From: Acetobacteraceae bacterium | Lineage (GTDB): Bacteria; Pseudomonadota; Alphaproteobacteria; Acetobacterales; Acetobacteraceae | DNA: 56,475 nt | Direction of reading: 5' to 3' | Assembly (NCBI GenBank): GCA_009693865.1 | Contig: SHWL01000012.1 | Location: 1 to 56,475 of the forward strand | Shown: positions 45,334-52,860 of the stretch, one piece after another | Position numbering within the stretch: position 1 is the stretch's first letter | Layout of the letters: the number at the start of each line of letters is the position of its first letter | Program-made: the position numbers and the translations under genes | The notes under the pieces: generated by a model | What the model saw: the letters and a program-made list of their open reading frames with translations, nothing else | What the model was told of the DNA's origin: nothing | The model's database searches: none

Positions 45334-46914
45334 TCAGGTCATGCTCATCCAGCGAATGTCCTGCGCGTCGCCAATTGGGCAGAAGCGCACGTCACGGACG
45401 TTCTTCGTGAAGGGACCGAACCATTTGGTATTGTATATGTAGATCCCGGCGGCGTCGTCCACGAGGATACGGGAGGCTTCCTCATAAAGCGGACGGCGTG
45501 CCTCGATGTCGGTGATTTCCAACGCTTTGTCGGTCAGTTCGTCGAAACGCGCGTTCTTGTAGAAACTGCTGTTGCCAGACCCGATGTTGCGGCTGTTGTA
45601 GATCAGGCCGGTCCAATTGTGCGGATCGGCGAAATAGGCGCTGCGCCATAGCGGCACCAGATCGTGCGTGCGCTCGGAGTCCGCGAACTTGCCGGAGATC
45701 ACCGGCCAGGGTTCGGTGTTCAGCTTGATATCGATGCCGATCTTCGCGCAGCCGGCGGCCAGGAGTTGCGCGGCGGCTTCGCTTTGGCTGAAACCCGCGA
45801 GCACGCCGATTTCCAGCGGCCGCATCGGCTGTTTCACCATCTCGAGATGTTGTTTCGCCTTGGCGAGGTCGTAGGTGTAGCCCGCGAGCCCCTTTGGCGC
45901 GCCCCACAGGTTGCCGGGAATGATCCCGGCGTTACGGGCGACCGAGCCGCTGAGAATGTTATTGATAAAGCCGTCGTAGTCGAACGCATGACACAGGGCC
46001 TTGCGTAAATTCACATCGTTCAACGGCGGGCGCTGGTTATGGATGATGAAATACATCGTCCGCAACGATTCCGCCTCCAGAACCTGGACATTGTCGCTCT
46101 GGCGCAGATTGATGATCTGATCGGTCGGCAGGTAACCGTCGGTGGTGTTGAACTCGCCTTTGCGCAGGCCAAGTGCCCGGCTGGCGGTTTCCAGTACGAC
46201 GCGGAATTCCATTGATGAGATGTTCGATTTGCCGAAGCCGAAGAAATGCTCGTCGAAGCGGTCGGCCTGAAAACCGATCGCCGGATCGTAGCGCTTCAAT
46301 TTGAAGCCGCCCGATCCGGCTTCCTCGCGGGCGAGCCAGCCGGTCGACCAGTCATCCGCCTTTTCATGCTGACGGGCGAGTTTGCTGTTGATGACCCAGA
46401 GTTCGGACAGCGTCGAGGTGAAGACCGCGTAGGGTTTGGTCAGCGTGAACCGCACCGTGCGCGCGTCGACCGCTTTCGTCGCGCCGGGAGCGACGATGCC
46501 GTTGAACATTGCGTACGCGCCTTTCTTCAGCGCCAGGATGCGTTCCATGGAGTAAACGACATCTTCGGCGGTGACCGGCGCGCCGTCGTGGAATTTCGCG
46601 TTCGATCGCAGGGTCACGGTGTAGGTGGCGCGATCGGGCGCGACGTCGATTTTCTCCGCCAGCCAAAGTTCGAGCTTCGGCGGATTGTCGACCCAGCGGA
46701 CGAGGGCATCGTACATGTTCAATCGCGTCGCGATGCGGCCGATGTCGAACACGACATGCGGATCGAGCGTGTCATACGCGCTGTTATTCGCAGTGATGAA
46801 ACGTTTTCCCGCCTGCGCGCCGGCGACGTTCGGGAAACCGGAGCCCAGGACGGCGGCGGCCGCGAGGAGAGTACGGCGATCGAGGCCGGAGACGATGGAA
46901 GGACGCACGGTCAT
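45334..46914 (-). CDS. ABC transporter substrate-binding protein (SBP family 5)
   Basis: A 526-residue periplasmic binding protein. The N-terminus has a twin-arginine-like signal (LDRRTLLAAAAVLGSG) with cleavage expected after VAGAQA. NSAYDTLDPHVVFD and LRSNAKFHDGAPVTAEDVVYSMERI are the SBP_bac_5 hallmarks. The protein probably serves the dppBCDF transporter, though it is convergent with it rather than in the operon. GGAGG eleven bases before the ATG at 46914 supports the start; the frame opens 22 codons further upstream. The upstream gene, in the same direction, encodes a dihydroxyphthalate-decarboxylase-like protein. Confidence 0.92.
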   Translation of the reverse strand: MTVRPSIVSGLDRRTLLAAAAVLGSGFPNVAGAQAGKRFITANNSAYDTLDPHVVFDIGRIATRLNMYDALVRWVDNPPKLELWLAEKIDVAPDRATYTVTLRSNAKFHDGAPVTAEDVVYSMERILALKKGAYAMFNGIVAPGATKAVDARTVRFTLTKPYAVFTSTLSELWVINSKLARQHEKADDWSTGWLAREEAGSGGFKLKRYDPAIGFQADRFDEHFFGFGKSNISSMEFRVVLETASRALGLRKGEFNTTDGYLPTDQIINLRQSDNVQVLEAESLRTMYFIIHNQRPPLNDVNLRKALCHAFDYDGFINNILSGSVARNAGIIPGNLWGAPKGLAGYTYDLAKAKQHLEMVKQPMRPLEIGVLAGFSQSEAAAQLLAAGCAKIGIDIKLNTEPWPVISGKFADSERTHDLVPLWRSAYFADPHNWTGLIYNSRNIGSGNSSFYKNARFDELTDKALEITDIEARRPLYEEASRILVDDAAGIYIYNTKWFGPFTKNVRDVRFCPIGDAQDIRWMSMT

Positions 46915-46983
46915 GGTTTTGGCCTCCGGTGATTTCAACATGTCGTTGCTGGCGCTCGCGCGCCCTGTCAATGGAAACATGGA

Positions 46984-47961
46984 TCAGGCTTCGAGGAATT
47001 CGGCAAAATATTCCTCCGGCGGGATGCGCCGCCCGACAATGCCGAGATCATACGCCTGATTGGCGAAAACCTCGATCGCGCGGCGGTTTTTCTCGAAGCC
47101 GTACGGGTGAAAGTCAGTGCCCATGACGGCTTCGGTTTGTTCGAGTTCGGCTTCGAGCCAGGGCGAGACATAGGGAAAGCCGCGTTGCGCCGCGTCGAAC
47201 ATGTCGTTGCCGCTGATGAACGCATCGGTCAGCGCATGGGCCATCCATTTGTTCGCCTCCCACACCGGGCGGCGGAGGACGATCAAATGTTGTGGCGGGA
47301 ACATGCCGGTCTGGCGGAAGTAATCGGTTTCGATCGCTCGGAAATCCGGGAACAACCTGGTGATTGGCCCGTTCACGTGGTGGTATTTTCGCGGACGCGG
47401 TGGGCTGAGCAGGGCGTCCAGTTCGCCGGCGATCAACATCTCGGACAGCGCCTTGCCGGGCGGGACGCCATGTACCCCGTTGGGCAAGGTGTAGACGTGG
47501 CTGGTGATGCGGGGTTCATCGACCTCGCCGATCCACCATTGAAGGCTGGCGGGATCGACGCCGATGAAATGCAGGAAATGCCGGTACCAGATCGAACCGC
47601 TGGCGACCCAGTCGTACATGCCGACCCGTTTGCCGATCAGGTCTTTCGCGGTCCGCACCGGTCCGTCCTTACGGACGTAAAGGTCGCGCGCGGTGAAGTT
47701 ACGCAGAGGGAAGACGGGGATCGCGACATGGCTTCGATCGCCGGCCTCGACGCGGCGCAGGTGGCCCGCCATCGAGGACTCGCCGCCATGCACGACCGGG
47801 TCGGTCAGGGCTCGCCGGAGCATGGCGGCGCGTTCCGGCCAGGAGCCCGAGCGGCCAAGCAGCAAGGTGAGATCGATGCCTGCCGGCTTTACCATCCCGG
47901 TCGCGAGCGGCATCAGGCGCGCGTAATCGGCGACTGTCAGGATCAGCGGGAGGTTGGCCAT
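46984..47961 (-). CDS. 4,5-dihydroxyphthalate decarboxylase-like protein
   Basis: A 325-residue protein with the periplasmic-binding-like fold of the Pht5/NMT1-related group. The start is LPLILTVADYARLMPLATGMVKPAGIDLTLL. Later come ARDLYVRKDGPVRTAKDLIGKRVGMYDWVASGSIWYRHFL and the C-terminal EANKWMAHALTDAF. The group includes 4,5-dihydroxyphthalate decarboxylase and solute-binding relatives. No signal peptide is visible from the ATG at 47961, so a cytosolic enzyme is favoured. It lies upstream of the binding protein on the same strand (about 69 bp) and may share its transcript. The chemical assignment is tentative. Confidence 0.8.
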   Translation of the reverse strand: MANLPLILTVADYARLMPLATGMVKPAGIDLTLLLGRSGSWPERAAMLRRALTDPVVHGGESSMAGHLRRVEAGDRSHVAIPVFPLRNFTARDLYVRKDGPVRTAKDLIGKRVGMYDWVASGSIWYRHFLHFIGVDPASLQWWIGEVDEPRITSHVYTLPNGVHGVPPGKALSEMLIAGELDALLSPPRPRKYHHVNGPITRLFPDFRAIETDYFRQTGMFPPQHLIVLRRPVWEANKWMAHALTDAFISGNDMFDAAQRGFPYVSPWLEAELEQTEAVMGTDFHPYGFEKNRRAIEVFANQAYDLGIVGRRIPPEEYFAEFLEA

Positions 47962-48113
47962 GCGTTCGATCCTTGGCTGAATTCGCGGCATCCTGACCTG
48001 GCGTTGGCGGCCCGCCAAGCCAGGGGGGATTTTCGAAATTCGCGATGCGGCGATCTTGGCCAAATTCGCGCGCCGGATCTAATATCGACGGCCCGGATGA
48101 TCGACGGGTCGCG

Positions 48114-48216
48114 CCTCCCCCTCAACGTCATCCACGGACTTGTTCCCGGGACCTGTTCCAGCACAGTGCCGCGACCGGTCCACGGGACGGGCCCGTGGAT
48201 GACGTTGAGGGGGAGG
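48114..48216. repeat. REPIN-like element 8 with 24-bp terminal inverted repeats
   Basis: The arms 48114-48137 and 48193-48216 are exact complements, including CTCAACGTCATCC. The inner hairpin CCACGGGACGGGCCCGTGG lies in the right half. It forms the 5' part of the open frame whose 3' part resembles DUF6883. Confidence 0.85.
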
Positions 48217-48488
48217 ACACGAACCTTAGGGCCGGTGGTTGGAAGGCGCGATTTTTCGTCGCGCGGGAATTCACAGATGGGGACTGGCAGACCTTTGCCA
48301 GCGCGATCGAACTTCATTCGGCCCAAAATCCAATCGAAAGTGAGGAATCCACTGACCATGGGCTGAAAGTCACCATCCGTTGCAACCTGCGAACACCGGA
48401 CGGGAGCAATCCGTGTATCCGGACTGTTTGGATGTTGGAGGAAACCCAGGTCCCTCGCCTTGTCACGGCTTATCCATCGGGTGGTTAA
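48217..48488 (+). pseudogene. 3' remnant of a DUF6883-like gene
   Basis: After the REPIN the forward frame encodes about 90 residues that match, from memory, the DUF6883 pattern: GWKARFFVAREFTDGDWQTFASAIELH, TPDGSNPCIRTVWMLEE, and a C-terminal PRLVTAYP. No start codon follows the REPIN in frame. The only upstream start (ATG 48045) would read through the palindrome. The original 5' end was therefore probably lost or replaced when the element inserted; a fusion product is possible but unlikely. The stop is TAA at 48486. I do not know the function of this family here. Confidence 0.6.
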
Positions 48489-48527
48489 TCCGTTACGGGA
48501 GGGACGCGTCGCGCGACAATCAATGAA

Positions 48528-48567
48528 ATTGGCGTCCAGTACGAGAGTCGAACTCACGTCACCGCGG
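48528..48567 (-). repeat. Degenerate tRNA-Glu 3'-end fragment (possible att scar)
   Basis: These 40 bases match the tRNA-Glu att fragment at 52671-52710 in 34 positions, in the same orientation, and include the T-loop core TTCGA and the ACGCCA 3' end. The 5' half of a tRNA is absent and the anticodon stem is broken, so it is not a functional tRNA. It may be an old integration scar. Confidence 0.65.
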
Positions 48568-48594
48568 CCCAGGCGGTCCGCCTCTGGGCCGCGG

Positions 48595-49476
48595 TCAGGC
48601 GCCCGTTGGAGCGGGCACACCATGGAGGAAATGCTCGAGACCGGCGAGCGAGGCCGGCTCGACCAGGCACGGCGCGTGCGCGACGCCCGGGATCTCCAGC
48701 AATTCGCCCTTCGGCAGGGTTTCCACCATGCGCCGTGCTTGCGTCTCCGACAGCACGTCGCTGCCGGTGCCCCACACGACCAGGGTTGGACAGGCCAATC
48801 GCGCCAGCGCCGGCCACAGATTGGGGCGGACCGGCGCGCCGCGCTCGACGCGCTGGCTGATATAGGCCGGGTCCATCTTCCAGCCCCATTTGCCGTCTGG
48901 TCTCTCACGCAATAAGCCAAGCGCCAGCTCGCGCTGATCGGCGGCGGTACGCCCAGAGACGATCGGTGAGGCGTCGCGGCGCCACACCATCGCGTCATCC
49001 AATGTGGCGAACGCGTCAGGCCGGGCGCCGACCATTTGCGTGATGCGCTGGCTGCCTTGTTCGGCATCCGGCCCGATGTCGTTCAGCACCAGAGCGCGCA
49101 ACCGCTGGCCGTGCTCCATCGCGTAGGTCATCGCGATGACGCCGCCCATCGAGGTGCCGAGCAGAATGAATTGGCCAAGGCCCAGCCGGTCGACGAAGGC
49201 CGCCAGGTCGCCGGCCTGGTCGCGATAGGTGTAGGCACCGTCTGGCGACCAGGCGCTCTCACCGTGGCCGCGCACATCCAGCGCGACGATATGGAAGCGG
49301 TCACGGAAATGCCGCGCGAAGCCATTGAACGCGTCGGCGCTGCTGGTGTAGCCGTGCACGCAGACGAGCGGCGGCGCCGCCGGATTGCCCCAATCGAGGT
49401 AGCGCAGTTCCAGCCCGCCGATCGTGACCCGCTCGCTTGTTGGCCGCGCGAGCGCCGTTGTTGCCGTGTCGCTCAT
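48595..49476 (-). CDS. Alpha/beta-fold hydrolase
   Basis: A 293-residue hydrolase. LVCVHGYTSSADAF gives the oxyanion strand. VRGHGESAWS follows strand 4, then ILLGTSMGGVIAM with the nucleophile Ser. VVWGTGSDVLSE carries the acid Asp, and GVAHAPCLVEP the His. There is no signal peptide. AAAGG precedes the ATG. It lies between the two tRNA-Glu 3'-end repeats. The substrate is unknown; an ester or lactone is most likely. Confidence 0.93.
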   Translation of the reverse strand: MSDTATTALARPTSERVTIGGLELRYLDWGNPAAPPLVCVHGYTSSADAFNGFARHFRDRFHIVALDVRGHGESAWSPDGAYTYRDQAGDLAAFVDRLGLGQFILLGTSMGGVIAMTYAMEHGQRLRALVLNDIGPDAEQGSQRITQMVGARPDAFATLDDAMVWRRDASPIVSGRTAADQRELALGLLRERPDGKWGWKMDPAYISQRVERGAPVRPNLWPALARLACPTLVVWGTGSDVLSETQARRMVETLPKGELLEIPGVAHAPCLVEPASLAGLEHFLHGVPAPTGA

Positions 49477-49605
49477 GGGCTTGGCCTTTCATTCATGTTG
49501 GCGGTGACGATCGGCGCCTGACGGTGAATATTCGTTGTCAAATCGGCACGATACCGCGGTCAGATGGCGTCCCCCGGGTCCCCCATGGGGACGATGCCGC
49601 CATCG

Positions 49606-50373
49606 TCAGGCCGTCTTGGCTTTGAGCTCGTCGAGTTGCGCCCTCGCGCCGGCGACCATGCACGACAGGTCGGACGTCAGCATCACCATGTCGAAGCCAC
49701 GCTTCACCGCGCCCGACGCGAACGCCGCGCCGGCACAGTGCATGACGCACTTGATGCCGTGCTTATGCGCTGTCTCCCTGATCTTGTCGCAGGTCGCCAT
49801 GTGGAGCGGGTCAGGATTGTCGCCGCGCGGGACCAGGCCCAGAGCGAACGACAGGTCGGCTGGCCCGATATAGACGGCGTCGAGGCCGGGCGTCGCGCAG
49901 ATGGCGTCGAGGTTGGCGATGCCCTCCTTCGTCTCGATCATGGCCATGATGACGATCTCATCGTTGGCGTTGGCCACGTAGTCGGCGCCGCCGTAGTGCA
50001 CGGCGCGCACGGGTCCATTCGAGCGCATGCCGACAGGCGGATAGCGGCACGCGGCCACCGCCATTGCCGCTTCGGCGGCGTTGTTCACCAGCGGCACGAT
50101 GATGGCATAGGCGCCAAGGTCCAGGGCCTTCATGATGGCGGCCGGCTCGTTCCACGCGACCCGCACGACCGGAACCGTGTCGGTCTGCGAGATCGCCTGC
50201 AGCATGGGCGCGACATCCTTCATTTCAGCGGTGCCGTGCTGCAGGTCGATGCACAGAGCGTCGAAGCCCTGGCGCGCCATGACCTCGGCGGTGATGCCGT
50301 GGGACACGGAAAGCCAGCCCAGAGTCACGCATTGACCGCCGCGCCACATTTGTTTGATTTTGTTCGGTCGCAT
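49606..50373 (-). CDS. HpcH/HpaI-family aldolase
   Basis: A 255-residue TIM-barrel class II aldolase. DALCIDLQHG (family D-x-E-H position, Gln here) precedes VVRVAWNEPAAIMKALDLGAYAIIVPLVNNAAEA. MAMIETKEGI supplies the metal-binding Glu and YIGPADLSFALG the later Asp. Members cleave 4-hydroxy-2-oxo acids to pyruvate plus an aldehyde. AGAGGTGAG before the ATG at 50373 fixes the start; the frame extends 20 codons upstream. Together with the dehydrogenase just upstream it looks like a sugar-acid or aromatic-degradation pair. Confidence 0.92.
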   Translation of the reverse strand: MRPNKIKQMWRGGQCVTLGWLSVSHGITAEVMARQGFDALCIDLQHGTAEMKDVAPMLQAISQTDTVPVVRVAWNEPAAIMKALDLGAYAIIVPLVNNAAEAAMAVAACRYPPVGMRSNGPVRAVHYGGADYVANANDEIVIMAMIETKEGIANLDAICATPGLDAVYIGPADLSFALGLVPRGDNPDPLHMATCDKIRETAHKHGIKCVMHCAGAAFASGAVKRGFDMVMLTSDLSCMVAGARAQLDELKAKTA

Positions 50374-50465
50374 GGTCTCACCTCTGGCGTTGTTCATTGA
50401 TCCCACGAGGGGATTTCTCTCTATCAAACTCACACGCGCGCCTGAAGCAAGGGCGCGTCAAGGTA

Positions 50466-51401
50466 CTAATATCCCTTCCCGAGGTCGACTTCCTGCAAAA
50501 GCCCTTTGCCCGCCTTGAAGCTTCGGATGCTCGCCGCGATCTCAGTCACGAGTTGAGCAACCGTCGGCCGCCGCGCCACGTGTGGCATCACGGTGACTTT
50601 TGGGTGGAGCCAAAGCGGGCTTGTTGGCGGCAGGGGCTCAGGCCACAGCGCGTCCAGCGCGGCGTATGACAACTGTCCCGAATCAAGCGCGTCAACCAGA
50701 TCCTCGGCCACCACATGTTTGCCGCGCCCGATATTCACCAGCATCGACCCGCGTGGCATCATGGCAAAGGTGCGAGCGCAGAATATGCCCTCGGTTTCCC
50801 GTGTCAGCGGTAACAGGCAAACGGCGATATCGGTCTGCTGAAGGAATGACTCAAGTTGGCCGGCGCCGTGATAAATCGCGACATCAGCTTCGTCCCGCGG
50901 ATTTCGAACCCAGGCCGAGACCTTGAAGCCAAGCGACTTCAAAACCAGCGCCGGCGCTTTCGCCATCATGCCGAAGCCGAGGAAGCCGACACGTCTTTGC
51001 TCGGGCCGCGGGATGGGCACGCGGCGCCACTCCCGCCTGGCCTGAGCCGCCGCATAACCTGGCATGTCACGATGAAAACGCAGAACATGCATGATGACAT
51101 ATTCCGTCATCATCGGATCGCCGCCCGGTGGCTCGACCTTGCACAGCGGGGCCTTCGGCAGCTTCGGATGCGTCGCAAAAGACTCGACCCCGGCGGAGCG
51201 GCTGAACATGGCTTTCAAATTCGGAAAAACCGGAAGCGCATCGAAATCGGGATGCATGAAAGCGAGATATTCGATATCCGCCAGGTTTCCCGCCTCCGGC
51301 CAAATGCGGATTTCCAGATCGGGCAACTGTCCCCCGAACGTCTCGCGCCATGCCTGGGCGTTGCCGATATGTTTGTCGAGATCGACGATGAGCAACGCCA
51401 T
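50466..51401 (-). CDS. GhrA-like 2-hydroxyacid dehydrogenase
   Basis: A 311-residue D-isomer-specific dehydrogenase resembling glyoxylate/hydroxypyruvate reductase A. Catalytic Arg is in VNIGRGKHV, Glu in ALWPEPLPP, and His in VMPHVARRP. The nucleotide loop reads GFLGFGMMAKA: the third Gly of GxGxxG is Ala, which is unusual and may change cofactor preference. AGGAGGCGG precedes the ATG at 51401. It lies upstream of the HpcH/HpaI aldolase on the same strand and is divergent from the BNR propeller. Confidence 0.9.
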   Translation of the reverse strand: MALLIVDLDKHIGNAQAWRETFGGQLPDLEIRIWPEAGNLADIEYLAFMHPDFDALPVFPNLKAMFSRSAGVESFATHPKLPKAPLCKVEPPGGDPMMTEYVIMHVLRFHRDMPGYAAAQARREWRRVPIPRPEQRRVGFLGFGMMAKAPALVLKSLGFKVSAWVRNPRDEADVAIYHGAGQLESFLQQTDIAVCLLPLTRETEGIFCARTFAMMPRGSMLVNIGRGKHVVAEDLVDALDSGQLSYAALDALWPEPLPPTSPLWLHPKVTVMPHVARRPTVAQLVTEIAASIRSFKAGKGLLQEVDLGKGY

Positions 51402-51622
51402 GACCGCCTCCTGAACACTTGGATCGTTGTTGTAGCCGCGATCGGTCCATGTTCCTACGTCCCCGGCCAGGCCGGCAGGTCCGGAACGCCGGACATTCCG
51501 TTCAGCCTGCTCGATCCGATCCGCTGAGCCGCGGGACAGGCCTGTCAGAGCGGTATGTTGTGCGGCGGCACCGGTGAAACTACAACATCGATCGCGAACT
51601 GACGCGAGACGGGGAACGGCAC

Positions 51623-52591
51623 ATGGCGGCGAATTACAGTATCTGTCTTGGCTCGGCCGGCTGGGGCGTATGGCACAGCCCGGATGGCGGAGAAGCGTGG
51701 ACCCGGCACAGCGCCCCGTTTCCCCTCAACAGCCGCATACAGGCGTTGGCCGCCCACCCTGTCCAGGCCCGGACCATTGTCGCGGGTGGCGATACCGGCC
51801 TGTTCATCAGCCACGATGGCGGCGCCCGGTGGGAGCGTATCGGCGCCCAGGGGGATTTGCCAACGATCTGGTCGCTGGCCATCGATCCGGTCGATCCCAA
51901 CATTCTCTTCGCCGGCACCCGTCCGGCCGGGGTCTGGCGCTCAATGGATGGAGGGCGGCACTGGGAGAAACTGGCCGTCGACATCGCCCAGGAATGCTCG
52001 ATCGGGACGCCGTTCGTGACCGCCCTGGCCGTCGACCCGGACGATCATCGTATCGTCTGGGCCGGCGTGGAGATCGACGGCGTCTACCGCAGCATGGATG
52101 GCGGCGACACCTGGACCCATCTCACGAAGGGCATGTACGACCCGGACGTCCACGCCATGGCGATCGCGGCGACGCGGCCGAAGCGCCTGTACGTCAGTAC
52201 CGCGCGCGACATTTTCATGAGTGACGATCTCGGCGACAATTGGCAGGTCCTGGGTATCAAGGAAAAATGGCCGCTGCCCTATGCGCGCGGCATGGCGGTC
52301 AAGTCCGACGATCCGCGCGTGTTGTTCGCCGGGTGTGGGCAGACCACGACGGGTGAACAGGGACACGTGCTCCGCACCACCGATTATGGACAACGCTGGG
52401 AGGTCCTGCCTCTGCCCTCTCCGGCGAACGCGACCCTGTGGGGCCTTGCCACGCATCCCGCCGATCCCAACCGCATTGTGGCGTTCACTCTGTTCGGCGA
52501 GGTTTATGTCAGCGAGGACGCCGGCGAGTCATGGCGCAAGATCGCGCGTGACTTCGGCGAGGTCCGGACGGCGGTCTGGGTGCCGAACTGA
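51623..52591 (+). CDS. BNR/Asp-box seven-repeat propeller protein (copy 2)
   Basis: A 322-residue protein with seven Asp boxes: HSPDGGEAW, ISHDGGARW, RSMDGGRHW, RSMDGGDTW, MSDDLGDNW, RTTDYGQRW and VSEDAGESW. This predicts a seven-bladed propeller. There is no signal peptide. It is a paralogue of the gene at 19983 but not a close copy. GGGGA lies shortly before the ATG. It sits next to a hydroxyacid dehydrogenase and an aldolase, as copy 1 sits near a lactonase-like amidohydrolase, a dioxygenase and a dehydrogenase. Function unknown; the recurring context suggests an enzyme or carrier for a sugar-acid-like compound. Confidence 0.85.
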   Translation: MAANYSICLGSAGWGVWHSPDGGEAWTRHSAPFPLNSRIQALAAHPVQARTIVAGGDTGLFISHDGGARWERIGAQGDLPTIWSLAIDPVDPNILFAGTRPAGVWRSMDGGRHWEKLAVDIAQECSIGTPFVTALAVDPDDHRIVWAGVEIDGVYRSMDGGDTWTHLTKGMYDPDVHAMAIAATRPKRLYVSTARDIFMSDDLGDNWQVLGIKEKWPLPYARGMAVKSDDPRVLFAGCGQTTTGEQGHVLRTTDYGQRWEVLPLPSPANATLWGLATHPADPNRIVAFTLFGEVYVSEDAGESWRKIARDFGEVRTAVWVPN

Positions 52592-52672
52592 CCCGCATCC
52601 ACCGGCGGCCGATGGAGCGGGTGGACATTGGCGAGGACGGTGCCAAGCCGACCCGTGACCCATTGATTTGAT

Positions 52673-52718
52673 TGGCGTCCCGTACGAGATTCGAACTCGT
52701 GTTACCGCCGTGAAAGGG
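52673..52718 (-). repeat. tRNA-Glu 3' fragment, integration att site
   Basis: On the minus strand this reads as the 3' half of a tRNA-Glu (UUC). It begins in the anticodon loop, CCCTTTCACGGCGG, then has a perfect T-arm ACGAG-TTCGAAT-CTCGT and GGGACGCCA. The 5' half is missing, so this is the chromosomal side of a tRNA-targeted insertion. The reconstituted tRNA-Glu should lie at the other end of the element, to the right beyond the window. Confidence 0.9.
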
Positions 52719-52823
52719 AAATAACTCGGATCGCTGGCGGACAATGGCGGACGGGGAAATACCATATAACATAAGGTTTCACCGATTTACGAACAACCTT
52801 GAACAGCGGCGGACGGGTGCGTA

Positions 52824-52845
52824 TTCTTGGTAAGGTTCTTGGTAA
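52824..52845. promoter_or_regulatory. Tandem TTCTTGGTAA boxes upstream of the integrase
   Basis: TTCTTGGTAA occurs twice, 12 bp apart (52824-52833 and 52836-52845), between the att fragment and the integrase start. GGCGGAC also recurs nearby (about 52737, 52746 and 52808). The spacing suggests arm-type integrase or excisionase binding sites; this is inference. Confidence 0.35.
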
Positions 52846-52860
52846 ATTGAAAGCCCGCCC

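Noticed and set aside
48528-48567. Functional tRNA gene at the 3'-end-like fragment
   Set aside because: Only the 3' part is present, the anticodon stem is disrupted, and the acceptor 5' strand is missing.
52673-52718. Intact tRNA-Glu at the att site
   Set aside because: The sequence before the anticodon loop does not match a tRNA-Glu 5' half; an intact copy should lie outside the window.
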